Source: Colwellia sp. E2M01
GTDB lineage: Bacteria > Pseudomonadota > Gammaproteobacteria > Enterobacterales > Alteromonadaceae
Length of the DNA stretch: 49,322 nucleotides
Assembly (NCBI RefSeq): GCF_018860585.1
Contig: NZ_JAHKPR010000010.1
Span: 89,033-138,354, forward strand
Direction: 5' to 3'
The translations under genes were made by a program, and so were the position numbers. Under the pieces are notes generated by a model, which had not been told where the DNA came from, searched no databases, and was given only the letters and a program-made list of their open reading frames with translations. This document shows, piece by piece, positions 1 through 10,550 of this stretch (positions within the stretch are counted from its first letter, which is position 1; every line of letters begins with the position of its first letter).

Positions 1-148
1 TTATCGGAATTGGTATAAGATAATGAAGTTAAATATAATGACAGAATTAAGGAATAACGAAAACAGTTAAGCTAAATAATTAGTAATAAAAGAATAAGTA
101 TTTAGATAGGTATTTGCCGAAAGGCTTGGAAATATTAAGAAGAGAAAA

Positions 149-225
149 TGGCAGGGGTGGAGAGACTCGAACTCCCAACCATCGGTTTTGGAGACCGCTG
201 TTCTACCAATTGGAACTACACCCCT
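149..225 (-). tRNA. trpT: tRNA-Trp (anticodon CCA)
   Basis: The reverse complement folds as a 77-nt cloverleaf with the CCA end encoded. The acceptor stem AGGGGTG pairs with CACCCCT, the discriminator is G, the anticodon loop is CTCCAAA (anticodon CCA) and the T-loop is TTCGAGT. The D-loop is one base longer than in E. coli tRNA-Trp. The outermost anticodon-stem pair reads G-A instead of a Watson-Crick pair. It stands alone and is divergent from queA. Family assignment is secure. Confidence 0.96.
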
Positions 226-614
226 GCAACGGATTCGAATTATACTGATGAACGACCAAAGGTAAAGGAGTAATTTTGTTTTTTTAACAAATAATTTAAC
301 TTTATCGTTTGTTTGCCGTATTTATCGACAAAATGCTAATTAAATCGCCAGTCGCGCATAGTGAGTCAGCTTGCGGTTAGTTGTGAAAATATAAATTATC
401 ATTTAAGTTGATAATTTATATAGGGTTAAAGCGTCTTTTGTGTGAATAAAGATAACAAATTTATAGGCTATGAAGGATTTTTACGTTTCATGCATCACTT
501 TAATGCACCTGCTTTCATTCTGCTATATAAGCAATTCAAGTGAATTTACTTGCTATCAAGGTCGTGCAGCTCTAAAATTACGCCTTTTTTAAAACCAGTA
601 AAATAGCCTCAAAT
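226..614. other. Intergenic region between tRNA-Trp and queA
   Basis: No gene is seen. This stretch must carry the promoters of the leftward tRNA and rightward queA. The only strong structure is an AT-rich inverted repeat at 389-421, listed separately. No clear Shine-Dalgarno precedes queA. Confidence 0.5.
389..421. repeat. Perfect 13-bp inverted repeat
   Basis: The arms at 389-401 (ATATAAATTATCA) and 409-421 are perfect reverse complements separated by 7 bases. There is no GC-rich core or one-sided T-run, so an intrinsic terminator is unlikely. It could be an operator for queA or a cruciform-prone site. Confidence 0.6.
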
Positions 615-1721
615 ATGCGTGTTTCAGATTTTTCTTTTAATTTACCCGAAGAGCTTATAGCTCGATACCCAAAAGCCGAGCGTACTGCTAGCAGATTAAT
701 GAGTCTAAATGGTGATTCTGGGGCTATAACTGATGGTGTGTTTACTGATATTGTAGAGCAATTAAATGCGGGTGATTTATTAGTTTTTAATAATACTCGT
801 GTTATTCCTGCAAGAATGTTTGGTCAAAAAGCCAGTGGCGGTAAAGTTGAAATATTAATTGAACGTATAGTTGGTCAACATACTGCACTTGCTCATATTC
901 GTGCGAGCAAATCGCCGAAAGTTGGTAATGTTATTTACTTAGGTAATGAGTTAGGTAATGAATTAGAGCAAAACTCAGTAGATAACGTTGAGCCAAGCCC
1001 ATTTAAAGCAACTATGGTTGCGCGTCACGGTGCATTGTTTGAATTAAATTTTGACAGCGATAAAACAGTTTTAGACGTTTTAGAGCAAATTGGCCACATG
1101 CCATTACCACCTTATATCGACCGACCTGATGAAGACAGCGATAAAGAACGCTATCAAACCGTTTATAATGAAAAGCCAGGCGCAGTTGCAGCACCAACGG
1201 CAGGCTTACATTTTGATGAAGCGTTATTAGAGAAGATTAAAGCTAAAGGTGTAGATCTTGCTTTTGTTACTTTACATGTTGGCGCAGGAACTTTTCAGCC
1301 TGTAAAGGTTGATGAAATTACCGACCATGTTATGCACGCAGAATACGTCGAAGTATCAGATGAAGTAGTTGCACAAATTGCGAAAACTAAAGCGGCAGGT
1401 GGCAGAGTGGTTGCTGTTGGTACAACCTCTGTGCGCTCTCTTGAAAGTGCAGCAAAAGCTTCGGCAGAAAAGGGCGAAACCTTAGGCGCTTTTTATGGTG
1501 ATACCGATATTTTCATCACCCCTGGGTCTGAATTTCGGGTTATTGATGCCTTGGTAACTAACTTTCATTTATCAGAATCTACGTTACTTATGCTGGTTAG
1601 CGCATTTTCAGGTTACGAAAATATTATGAAAGCATATCAACATGCCATTGCTGAGCAATATCGATTTTTTAGTTATGGCGACGCTATGTTTTTAACTAAG
1701 CAAAAATCCAGCAAAAATTAA
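615..1721 (+). CDS. queA: S-adenosylmethionine:tRNA ribosyltransferase-isomerase QueA
   Basis: QueA transfers and isomerises the ribosyl group of S-adenosylmethionine onto 7-aminomethyl-7-deazaguanine in tRNA, giving epoxyqueuosine, the penultimate step of queuosine synthesis in the cytoplasm. The 368-residue protein carries family signatures: [13 protein letters not shown] near residue 58, PPYIDRPD near 165, AAPTAGLHF near 192, the GTTSVRSLE block near 270 and the ITPG...VTNFHL block near 300. It is slightly longer than the roughly 356 residues of E. coli QueA, partly through a small insert near residues 110-125 that contains a duplicated LGNE. The next gene, tgt, acts earlier in the same pathway, 113 bp downstream. 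The start is the first ATG that keeps the conserved MRVSDF N-terminus; its ribosome binding site is weak. Confidence 0.97.
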   Translation: MRVSDFSFNLPEELIARYPKAERTASRLMSLNGDSGAITDGVFTDIVEQLNAGDLLVFNNTRVIPARMFGQKASGGKVEILIERIVGQHTALAHIRASKSPKVGNVIYLGNELGNELEQNSVDNVEPSPFKATMVARHGALFELNFDSDKTVLDVLEQIGHMPLPPYIDRPDEDSDKERYQTVYNEKPGAVAAPTAGLHFDEALLEKIKAKGVDLAFVTLHVGAGTFQPVKVDEITDHVMHAEYVEVSDEVVAQIAKTKAAGGRVVAVGTTSVRSLESAAKASAEKGETLGAFYGDTDIFITPGSEFRVIDALVTNFHLSESTLLMLVSAFSGYENIMKAYQHAIAEQYRFFSYGDAMFLTKQKSSKN

Positions 1722-1804
1722 GTGAAAGTTAACCGTAAAAGCACACAAATAGATTCTATTTCAATCAATTAGCTAAATAGCCAATTAACACAACTAACCG
1801 CTAG

Positions 1805-2992
<1,188 letters not shown>

Positions 2993-3135
2993 TTGTAGGC
3001 GGGAATTTATTCGCGCTTTTTATACAAGTAAGTAAAAGTAATAAAAATAGTTACATATAAAAATTCGTATTTTGTATGTAAAAAATTTAAATAATCCAAT
3101 AGCTATGCAATTTGCAGCTATTTAGCAAAATTAGT

Positions 3136-3176
3136 AGGAAAAGACACGGAGTTGACGTTAGTCAATGAGTACCTTT
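3136..3176 (-). repeat. R1 repeat, copy 1 (inverted, between tgt and yajC)
   Basis: Read on the minus strand this copy has outer arms AAAGGTAC and GTGTCTTT, inner arms TTGAC and GTCAA around TAAC, and the conserved internal-loop bases TCA and CTCC. The outer arms still pair fully if G-U pairs are allowed, although several positions differ from the other copies. Confidence 0.8.
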
Positions 3177-3245
3177 GACACCGCAATTTAGTTAAAGAGC
3201 AATAAATTAAATAGTTATTATCTAATAATACATAGAGGAATAAAA

Positions 3246-3581
3246 ATGAGTTTATTTATCAGCGAAGCCCATGCCGCAGCAGCTCCAGCACAACAAGGTG
3301 GCGGTTTTGAAATGATGATCATGTTAGCTGTTTTTGGTTTAGTGTTTTACTTCATGATTTACCGCCCACAAGCAAAACGTGTAAAAGAGCATAAAGGCTT
3401 AATGTCTTCGCTAGCAAAAAATGATGAAGTATTAACGCAAGGCGGTATTGTTGGCAAAATCGTTAAAGTATCTGACGATAAAGATTTTATTGTGATAAGC
3501 ATTAGTGAAGGTACTGAAGTTACAGTACAAAAAGGTGCAGTAAGCACAGTACTTCCTAAAGGTACAATGAAGTCATTGTAA
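3246..3581 (+). CDS. yajC: Sec translocon accessory subunit YajC
   Basis: YajC is the small inner-membrane partner of SecD-SecF in the holotranslocon. The 111-residue protein has a short periplasmic N-terminus, one transmembrane helix at about residues 22-40 (MMIMLAVFGLVFYFMIYRPQ, the family signature) and a cytoplasmic domain with the LxxNDEVLTQGGIVGKI block. An AGAGGAA ribosome binding site precedes the ATG. The flanking gaps are unusually long for this operon (253 and 335 bp) because they hold three copies of the R1 repeat. Confidence 0.96.
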   Translation: MSLFISEAHAAAAPAQQGGGFEMMIMLAVFGLVFYFMIYRPQAKRVKEHKGLMSSLAKNDEVLTQGGIVGKIVKVSDDKDFIVISISEGTEVTVQKGAVSTVLPKGTMKSL

Positions 3582-3620
3582 CAGCCAATCTCATTGGCAG
3601 TTAATACAGTAACGGCATCA

Positions 3621-3662
3621 GAAATACTCATTGACGTGCGTCAACTCCGTGTTTCTTCTTTG
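3621..3662 (+). repeat. R1 repeat, copy 2 (between yajC and secD)
   Basis: Outer arms AAATAC and GTGTTT, inner arms TTGAC and GTCAA around GTGC, with the TCA and CTCC internal-loop bases kept. The outer arms differ from copy 3 but remain complementary. It follows the yajC stop by about 40 bp. Confidence 0.8.
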
Positions 3663-3751
3663 TTACTGTAATAATTGACTTCGAGCTCAGGATTACAATC
3701 AAGTAGTTTCTTTATTGTTTTATCGTCGTTAATTGGCTTTATTTCATCATC

Positions 3752-3794
3752 AAAAGTACTCATTGACATGCGTCAACTCTGTGCTTTTTCTTTG
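3752..3794 (+). repeat. R1 repeat, copy 3 (between yajC and secD)
   Basis: Outer arms AAAGTAC and GTGCTTT (one G-U pair), inner arms TTGAC and GTCAA around ATGC, then a pyrimidine-rich CTTTTTC tail. It is in the same orientation as copy 2 and opposite to copy 1. Confidence 0.82.
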
Positions 3795-3916
3795 AACTAA
3801 AGCCAACTAACTTAGCTAAAAAAATAAAGTGTTAAGCTGAGTTAACATTAAGTTAAAGCTTCATGTAAATAGCATGTTTTGTTTACTCTAAAGAAATAAA
3901 ATAAAAAGGAAAGATT

Positions 3917-5764
3917 GTGTTAAACAAATACCCTTTATGGAAAACACTGATGGTGGCGATGATTGTCGCTTTTGGTGCGCTTTACGCAACACCTAATTTA
4001 TATGGTGAAGCTCCCGCAGTACAAGTGTCTGGATTACGTGGTGTTGAAGCCGACGCATCAACGCTTGATAATATCCAAGCTCAATTAAAACAACACAATC
4101 TTACTTTTGATAGTATTTCCTTAGAAAACGGGCAAGTGTTAACACGTTTTAAAAACACTGAAGATCAACTTAAAGCGCGTGATGTACTTGACGACTCTTT
4201 AGGTAATAAATTTTCGGTTGCGTTGAACCTAACGCCAAATACACCAGAGTGGCTTTCTGCTATTGGTGGCACGCCAATGAAGTTAGGTTTAGATTTAAGT
4301 GGTGGTGTTAGCTTCTTGATGGAAGTAAACATGAAAGCTGCCATTAATAAAGCACAAGAAAGCATGGTAGATGACTTTCGAGGTGACTTACGTAATGAAA
4401 AAATTCGCTACCGAAGCGTTAAAGAAGAAGGCGATGGTGTTGTTGTAATCTTCCGTAAAGTTGAAGATTTAGACGAGGGTGAATCACTATTAAGCAAGCG
4501 CTACCGTGACTTACTATTAACTACTGACGAAGATAAGTTAATACTCAGCGCAAAAATGAGCGAGCAAAAACTTAAAGAAGTTCGTGAGTATGCCTTACAA
4601 CAAAATATTACTATTATTCGTAACCGTGTTAATGAACTAGGTGTTGCCGAGCCACTTGTGCAACGCCAAGGGCAAAAACATATCGTTATTGAATTACCAG
4701 GTGTTCAAGATACTGCTAAAGCAAAAGAAATTCTTAATGCCACAGCAACCATTGAGTTTAGATTAGTAGATACTGACGGTGATTTATCACAAGCTTTAAA
4801 TGGTCGCGTTCCTGCTAGCTCTATATTATTAACAGATAAAGACGGCAAACCAAGTTTACTTAAAAAACGAGTCATGCTAACGGGTGATCATATCACCGAT
4901 GCAAAATCAGGTTTTGATGAATATTCTCGCCCAGAAGTAAATATTTCACTTGATAGTGCGGGTGGCTCTAAAATGTCAAATGGCACCAAAAATAACATTG
5001 GTAAGCCAATGGCAACGGTATTTATTGAATACAAAGCCACAGATAGAAAAGATGCTGAAGGCAATATTATTTTTGAAAAAGTAGAAGAGATTATTTCAGT
5101 TGCTACCATCCAAGCTCGTTTAGGTAAAAGCTTCCGTATTACTGGTTCAGGATCTGCTTCTGAAGCACATAACCTAGCATTATTATTACGTGCTGGTGCG
5201 TTAATAGCGCCAATTACCATTGTTGAAGAGCGTACTGTTGGTCCAACGCTTGGTGCTGAAAACGTTCAGTTAGGTTTTGAAGCTATCATGATGGGCTTTG
5301 GTTTAGTATTCGTATTTATGATGGTCTACTACCGTGCTTTTGGTGTAGTTGCTAACCTTGCACTTGGTGCAAACTTAGTGCTAATTGTGGGCGTTATGTC
5401 TATGATCCCGGGTGCAACATTAACATTACCAGGCATGGCGGGTATTGTACTTACCGTTGGTATGGCTGTTGATGCCAATGTACTTATATTTGAGCGTATT
5501 CGTGAAGAAATTCGTGAAGGAAAAACTATTCAACAAGCCATTCATCAAGGTTACGAAGCCGCATTTTCAACCATTATTGATGCGAATATTACTACATTAA
5601 TTGCAGCGTTAATCTTATTCGCTATCGGTACAGGCCCAGTTAAAGGTTTTGCTGTAACATTATCAATCGGTATCATTACGTCAATGTTTACCTCGGTTGT
5701 TGTATCTCGCACCATAGTTAATGCTATTTGGGGCGGTAAGCGCCTTGAAAAGATTTCGATATAA
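3917..5764 (+). CDS. secD: Protein translocase subunit SecD
   Basis: SecD works with SecF as a proton-driven motor that pulls exported proteins through the inner membrane. The 615-residue protein has an N-terminal transmembrane helix, a large periplasmic region with the family block [15 protein letters not shown] near residue 125, and a C-terminal bundle of five helices (about 450-605) containing [17 protein letters not shown]. Length matches E. coli SecD (615). Translation starts at GTG 3917, preceded by AAAAGGAAAG; no ATG fits the conserved MLNKYPLWK start. secF follows after 33 bp. Confidence 0.97.
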   Translation: MLNKYPLWKTLMVAMIVAFGALYATPNLYGEAPAVQVSGLRGVEADASTLDNIQAQLKQHNLTFDSISLENGQVLTRFKNTEDQLKARDVLDDSLGNKFSVALNLTPNTPEWLSAIGGTPMKLGLDLSGGVSFLMEVNMKAAINKAQESMVDDFRGDLRNEKIRYRSVKEEGDGVVVIFRKVEDLDEGESLLSKRYRDLLLTTDEDKLILSAKMSEQKLKEVREYALQQNITIIRNRVNELGVAEPLVQRQGQKHIVIELPGVQDTAKAKEILNATATIEFRLVDTDGDLSQALNGRVPASSILLTDKDGKPSLLKKRVMLTGDHITDAKSGFDEYSRPEVNISLDSAGGSKMSNGTKNNIGKPMATVFIEYKATDRKDAEGNIIFEKVEEIISVATIQARLGKSFRITGSGSASEAHNLALLLRAGALIAPITIVEERTVGPTLGAENVQLGFEAIMMGFGLVFVFMMVYYRAFGVVANLALGANLVLIVGVMSMIPGATLTLPGMAGIVLTVGMAVDANVLIFERIREEIREGKTIQQAIHQGYEAAFSTIIDANITTLIAALILFAIGTGPVKGFAVTLSIGIITSMFTSVVVSRTIVNAIWGGKRLEKISI

Positions 5765-5797
5765 CTTCCAAATTAAGTAAAAGGCAGAATTAAGATT

Positions 5798-6745
5798 ATG
5801 GAAATATTACGATTAAAAAACACGGTTAAATTCATGAGCTATCGAAAGATAGCCATGGTTTTCAGTGCATTGTTAATGATTGCTTCAGTGGTATCATTAT
5901 CAACAAACAAATTAAATTTTGGTTTAGACTTTACCGGCGGAACTCTTATTGAAGTTGGTTTTCAAGAAGCCGCTAATTTAGAAAAATTGCGTCAAGTGAT
6001 GAGCAGCAATGGCTTTGACGATGCAAAAGTGCAATTTTATGGCAGTAGCCGTGATGTCGTTATACGTTTAGGTTTACGTGAAGACGTTAAAGCTGAAATG
6101 TTAGGTAACGAAGTACTTGATATATTACAAAACTCAACAGGTCAAACTGTTGATATGCGCCGTATCGAATTTGTTGGTGCTAGTGTAGGTGATGAGTTAG
6201 CAGAGCAGGGTGGTTTAGCTATGTTAACAGCACTTATCTGTATATTGATTTACGTTGCTTTTCGTTTTGAATGGCGCTTTGCTGTTGGCTCCGTGGTTGC
6301 GCTATTTCACGATGTGCTATTAACACTTGGTTTATTCTCTGTATTGCAATTAGAGTTTGACTTAACTGTATTAGCGGCAATATTAGCGGTAATTGGTTAT
6401 TCACTTAACGATACTATTGTTGTATCAGACCGTATTCGTGAGAATTTTAGAAAAATACGTGAAGGTGAGGCAGAAGAAATTATTAATATTTCTTTAACGC
6501 AAACACTTAGCCGAACCTTTATTACCTCAATTACCACATTATTAGTATTAGCAGCTTTATTCTTTCAAGGCGGCGCATTAATTCATGGTTTTGCTACAGC
6601 ATTACTATTTGGTGTGTTTGTTGGTACTTACTCGTCAATTTATGTAGCGAGTTTAGTGGCGTTAGCATTAGGTATTTCAAAAGAAGATTTAATACCTGAA
6701 GTGATTGAAAAAGAAGGCGCAGATCAAGAAGCGATGATGCCTTAG
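5798..6745 (+). CDS. secF: Protein translocase subunit SecF
   Basis: SecF pairs with SecD in the RND-like translocation motor. The 315-residue protein starts with a transmembrane helix (about 17-36), followed by the periplasmic block LNFGLDFTGGTLIEV and a C-terminal helix bundle with AVIGYSLNDTIVVSDRIRENFRK, the SecF counterpart of the SecD helix-4 motif. The length is normal for the family. It is the last gene of the queA-secF unit, with an intrinsic terminator 66 bp after the stop. Confidence 0.97.
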   Translation: MEILRLKNTVKFMSYRKIAMVFSALLMIASVVSLSTNKLNFGLDFTGGTLIEVGFQEAANLEKLRQVMSSNGFDDAKVQFYGSSRDVVIRLGLREDVKAEMLGNEVLDILQNSTGQTVDMRRIEFVGASVGDELAEQGGLAMLTALICILIYVAFRFEWRFAVGSVVALFHDVLLTLGLFSVLQLEFDLTVLAAILAVIGYSLNDTIVVSDRIRENFRKIREGEAEEIINISLTQTLSRTFITSITTLLVLAALFFQGGALIHGFATALLFGVFVGTYSSIYVASLVALALGISKEDLIPEVIEKEGADQEAMMP

Positions 6746-6811
6746 CATTGAACTTATGATTAGTAACATCACCTTTAAATAATAGAAAACCCTATTGATA
6801 AAGTGTTTTAT

Positions 6812-6846
6812 AAAAAGCCGAATAATGCGAGTTATTCGGCTTTTTT
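6812..6846 (+). terminator. Intrinsic terminator after secF
   Basis: GCCGAATAA pairs with TTATTCGGC around a 6-base loop and is followed by six T. A-tracts on the 5' side could make it work in both directions. Confidence 0.92.
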
Positions 6847-7313
6847 GTTTGCTTTAGAAAATATATAAAAAGCACTGATTGTTACAATATTTAATATCGG
6901 TATAAAAAAATAAGACTATTTAAATAATAAAGGAAAATGTTAATATAGCTATTATTGAGAAGAGTTACTTATCTAGTAATTTACCAAGTAACCTTACTTA
7001 AACACTTTTACTTAAACGTTAATTTACAACATTAATTTATAAGCGTTTACCCTAAAAGTTTTTACTTAAGCAGTGCAGAATACATAAATTCGTAATATCA
7101 GTCAGTCATTTGTCAGTTTAATATTATCAGTAAAAGAGTTTATCAATTTATTACCTTAAGCCATTAAAATTCAATCGTGGATTGTTTTTGAAAGTAGATA
7201 ATAAATCATTCTAATACATCACTTTTTAATTATCCGTTTGTATTAATTACCTGTTTTTTATTTATCTAGCCCACTCACCGTCTTAAATTTTCGTCAACAA
7301 AAGGATCGCACTC
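6847..7313. other. Long AT-rich intergenic region before the marC-family gene
   Basis: About 470 bp without a convincing ORF, RNA fold or repeat. It must contain the promoter of the MarC-family gene. Loosely repeated tTTACTTAA words occur around 6995-7075 but form no regular array. Confidence 0.4.
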
Positions 7314-7922
7314 ATGATTGATTACCTTTCTATATTTATTTTCTTTTTTGCTGTTATTGATCCTATTGGCACTGTACCCGTTTTTATAGCCGCAACTCGT
7401 CAATTTGATGAAAAAACTAAACGCATGATTGCTATTAAAGCAACATTGTTTGCAACAGCTATTCTAATGTTTTTTGTGATAGCGGGTGAGGTGATCCTTA
7501 ATGCGATGGGGGTTCCATTGTCAGCATTTCAAATAGCAGGTGGCATTGTATTATTTATATTCGCACTCTCGATGATTTTTGGTGATGGTAAGCCTGAAAC
7601 TGAAATAAAACTAGCAACAAGTGGTAATGAAACAGCAATTTATCCACTTGCGGTTCCCTCTATTGCTAGCCCAGGAGCAATGCTTGCGGCAGTATTAATG
7701 ACCGAAAATGGTAGATTTAATTTAATAGAACAAACCCTTACTGCGGGCATGATGTTAGCCGTGTTAGGTATTGTTTTTATATTATTAATCGGTGCTAGTT
7801 TTATATATCGAGTTGTTGGTAGTAGTGGTGCAAGTATCATTAGCCGAGTGATGGGATTAATATTAGCTTCGGTGGCAACTTCAAACGTCTTGTCGGGTAT
7901 TAAAACGTCTTTTGCTTTATAG
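7314..7922 (+). CDS. MarC-family integral membrane protein
   Basis: A 202-residue protein of the MarC/YhgN family (UPF0056, sometimes called NAAT). Six hydrophobic helices are evident. The family signature DPIGTVPVF lies at residues 17-25 and its half-repeat counterpart is AVPSIASPGAMLA near 113-125. MarC proteins are inner-membrane proteins without an agreed substrate; the former link to multiple antibiotic resistance has been withdrawn. A good AAAGGA ribosome binding site precedes the ATG. The gene stands alone and no operon partner is apparent. Confidence 0.9.
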   Translation: MIDYLSIFIFFFAVIDPIGTVPVFIAATRQFDEKTKRMIAIKATLFATAILMFFVIAGEVILNAMGVPLSAFQIAGGIVLFIFALSMIFGDGKPETEIKLATSGNETAIYPLAVPSIASPGAMLAAVLMTENGRFNLIEQTLTAGMMLAVLGIVFILLIGASFIYRVVGSSGASIISRVMGLILASVATSNVLSGIKTSFAL

Positions 7923-8078
7923 ATTATAACTTATCTAACAGTGTAAGTAGTTAGGCAGATTATAACTTAATAGACTTGGCAGACCGCATACTGTATGCTG
8001 CACGCCCCTCCATGCTGTCAATTTTTCGAAGATCTGCCAGTATTTTTGATATTTTTTATCTTGTTAAAGAGACAACTT

Positions 8079-9500
8079 ATGAGTAATACCCCTAATACCT
8101 CAGCAGAAAGCAGCTTACCAAAAGAAAATTTTGCTGAAACGTTTTCAGAGTTGGGTTTATCTGAAGCAATTTTAAAAGCGGTAACAGACAAAGGTTATAC
8201 CAAACCATCACCTATTCAAGCACAAGCTATTCCTGCGGTTATTTCAGGGCGTGATGTTATGGCAGCCGCGCAAACAGGTACAGGTAAAACAGCCGGCTTT
8301 ACTTTACCTTTATTACAACGTTTAAGCAGTAGTAAGTCTAACAAGGTGTCGTCGAATAATGTACGTGCTTTAATCCTAACACCTACGCGTGAGCTTGCTG
8401 CACAAATTAGCGAAAGCATAGAAACCTATGGTAAATACTTAAACTTACACTCAACGGTTGTATTTGGTGGCGTTAAAATTAACCCACAAATGATGCGCTT
8501 ACGCCAAGGTGTTGATGTATTAGTCGCTACGCCGGGTCGCTTGTTAGATTTATATAATCAAAACGCGGTTAGGTTTAGCCAACTTGAAGTATTCATTCTT
8601 GATGAAGCCGATCGCATGTTAGACATGGGCTTTCTTCGTGATATTAAGAAAGTAATTTCGGCATTACCAAGAAGCCGTCAAAACTTATTATTCTCAGCGA
8701 CATTTTCTCCAGATATTCGTGCCTTAGCTAAAACCTTAGTGAATAACCCATTAGAAATATCAGTAAATGCTGAAAACTCTACCGCAGAAAAAGTTACCCA
8801 ATGGTTAACTGCTGTTGATAAAAAACGTAAAGCTGATGTATTAATTCATTTAATAAAAGAAAATAATTGGCAGCAAGCTCTAGTTTTTACTAAAACAAAG
8901 CATGGCGCGAACAAGCTCACTAAACAACTTGATGCTGAAGGGATTACTGCCGCAGCAATACATGGTAATAAAAGCCAAGGTGCACGTACTAGAGCGCTTG
9001 CAGAGTTTAAAGATGGCTCGGTAAGAGTACTAGTCGCAACCGATATTGCAGCACGTGGTATTGATATCGACTTACTACCACAGGTTGTTAACTTTGACTT
9101 ACCTAATGTTCCTGAGGATTATGTTCACCGTATTGGTAGAACAGCTCGAGCAGGCAATACCGGACAAGCATTATCATTAGTATGCGCTGATGAATTAGAA
9201 TTATTGTGGGATATTGAACACGTTATTCAACAGCATATTGAGCGTAAAGTATTAGATAACTTCGTGCCTGTTAATACGCTAGGAAACTCTCGTCCAATAA
9301 GACCATTAAAACCGAAAAAGTCTAAGTTGTTTAAAAAGAGCGGTAAATCGAATGACGGGCGAGGTAAAGTCGAACATAAGGATGGACAACGTTCAGGTAG
9401 TAATGCTAATGGCAACAAGCCTAAAACACCTAACGATCAAGCAAGACGTAAACAGCCTGAAAATAATGGTGGTCCTAAGCCCCGTAGACCTAGACGTTAA
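8079..9500 (+). CDS. rhlE: DEAD-box ATP-dependent RNA helicase, RhlE-like
   Basis: A cytoplasmic RNA helicase that unwinds short RNA duplexes; RhlE proteins act in ribosome maturation and cold growth. Conserved motifs in order: F...LGLSEAIL with [10 protein letters not shown] (Q motif), AQTGTGKT (I), PTRELA (Ia), TPGR (Ib), DEAD (II), SAT (III), then [10 protein letters not shown] (V) and [10 protein letters not shown] (VI). After about residue 390 the tail is basic and low-complexity, rich in K, R, N, G and P, as in RNA-binding tails of this family. The start is ATG 8079 (473 residues), preceded by AAAGAGAC. The frame is open back to 7995, but that extension is hydrophobic and unlike the family. 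A helicase with a basic tail suits a psychrophile. Confidence 0.93.
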   Translation: MSNTPNTSAESSLPKENFAETFSELGLSEAILKAVTDKGYTKPSPIQAQAIPAVISGRDVMAAAQTGTGKTAGFTLPLLQRLSSSKSNKVSSNNVRALILTPTRELAAQISESIETYGKYLNLHSTVVFGGVKINPQMMRLRQGVDVLVATPGRLLDLYNQNAVRFSQLEVFILDEADRMLDMGFLRDIKKVISALPRSRQNLLFSATFSPDIRALAKTLVNNPLEISVNAENSTAEKVTQWLTAVDKKRKADVLIHLIKENNWQQALVFTKTKHGANKLTKQLDAEGITAAAIHGNKSQGARTRALAEFKDGSVRVLVATDIAARGIDIDLLPQVVNFDLPNVPEDYVHRIGRTARAGNTGQALSLVCADELELLWDIEHVIQQHIERKVLDNFVPVNTLGNSRPIRPLKPKKSKLFKKSGKSNDGRGKVEHKDGQRSGSNANGNKPKTPNDQARRKQPENNGGPKPRRPRR

Positions 9501-9548
9501 TAACTATTTAATTTAATTTAATAGGTACGTCGTTCTTCAAAAGTAAGT

Positions 9549-9577
9549 AAAACGCAACCATAAAAGGTTGCGTTTTA
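9549..9577. terminator. Bidirectional terminator between rhlE and cobA
   Basis: Eleven-bp perfect arms AAAACGCAACC and its complement enclose a 6-base loop. T-runs flank the hairpin on both strands, and it sits between convergent genes. Confidence 0.88.
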
Positions 9578-9618
9578 CTTTGCCGTTAACCGTTGTCGAT
9601 TATTACTATTTGCAGTGA

Positions 9619-10410
9619 CTAAGGCGCTAAATAACCTAAATTAGTTAATTGTTCGCTTGGAAAAATACCCACAACATCACCAATAACAATTAAGCTTGGT
9701 GGTGTGATCTTATGCTGTATCACTAATTCAGCTAAGTTTGAGATATTTCCTTTTACTACTTGTTGATCTTGACGAGTACCTTTTCTAATTACCGCAGCAG
9801 GCGTATCTAATTCACGGCCCGCTTTAATAAGCTCTTCAATGATTCTTGGTAAGCTTTTTATACCCATATAAAATACAATTGTTTGCTCTTTATCGCTTAA
9901 TGCGTTCCATGGCAAGTCTAATGCACCATTATCTTGCACGTTACCTGTAATAAAGGTGCAACTTCTTGCCACTTTACGGTGCGTCAATGGAATGCCCGCA
10001 TAACTAGTGCAGGCTGAAGCTGCTGTCATCCCTGGAACGATATGGCAAGCTACGCCGTTACTTAATAAAAACTGTGCTTCTTCAGAGCCGCGACCAAAAA
10101 CAAAAGGGTCGCCACCTTTTAAGCGAACAACTTTCTTACCTAATAAAGCAAAGTCTACTAATAATTGGTTGATACCGTCTTGTGGAACCCTGTGATCTGC
10201 TTGCTTTTTACCAACATATATTTGCTGACAATCACTAGGCAACAACGACATGATTTCTGCGCTTACTAAGCGATCATAAATAACCACTTCAGCTTGTTTG
10301 ATAAAGCGGTAAGCTTGTAAAGTAAGTAAGTCAGGATCTCCAGGTCCAGCGCCTACTAAAGCAACTTCACCAGCAATAAAGGCTTGTTTGGTTTTATTGG
10401 TAATTTCCAT
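9619..10410 (-). CDS. cobA: Uroporphyrinogen-III C-methyltransferase (SUMT)
   Basis: It methylates uroporphyrinogen III at C2 and C7 with S-adenosylmethionine to give precorrin-2, the branch to sirohaem and cobalamin. The 263-residue protein has the SUMT signatures VALVGAGPGDPDLLTL near residue 16, YDRLVS near 45, the RLKGGDPFVFGRG block near 97 and GIPLTHR near 138. It corresponds to the C-terminal half of CysG; the ferrochelatase/dehydrogenase half is not fused and not in the window. The gene stands alone on the minus strand, separated from suhB by a terminator. Because the btu genes downstream are for B12 uptake only, sirohaem is the more likely end product here (inference). Confidence 0.95.
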   Translation of the reverse strand: MEITNKTKQAFIAGEVALVGAGPGDPDLLTLQAYRFIKQAEVVIYDRLVSAEIMSLLPSDCQQIYVGKKQADHRVPQDGINQLLVDFALLGKKVVRLKGGDPFVFGRGSEEAQFLLSNGVACHIVPGMTAASACTSYAGIPLTHRKVARSCTFITGNVQDNGALDLPWNALSDKEQTIVFYMGIKSLPRIIEELIKAGRELDTPAAVIRKGTRQDQQVVKGNISNLAELVIQHKITPPSLIVIGDVVGIFPSEQLTNLGYLAP

Positions 10411-10457
10411 GTGTTCTCTAATTTATATTTGTTTAACTGTTTGGCGTGCATAAAGCA

Positions 10458-10506
10458 AAAAAGACGCCACATTACTTTTCTAAAATAATGATAGCGCCTT
10501 TTTTAA
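10458..10506 (-). terminator. Probable intrinsic terminator after suhB
   Basis: On the minus strand GGCGCTATCATTA pairs with TAATGTGGCGTC with one bulge and G-U pairs, followed by TTTTTT. It lies between suhB and cobA and suggests they are separate transcripts. Confidence 0.7.
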
Positions 10507-10550
10507 ATATTTTTATGGGGATTAACTGGTTAACAAGTATTTACGAATAA

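Noticed and set aside
149-614. Integrated element attached at tRNA-Trp
   Set aside because: There is no integrase, no repeated tRNA 3' end and no foreign gene block; queA follows directly.
7995-8078. Upstream extension of the RhlE-like gene
   Set aside because: The extra 28 codons encode a hydrophobic stretch unlike DEAD-box N-termini, and a proper ribosome binding site precedes ATG 8079.
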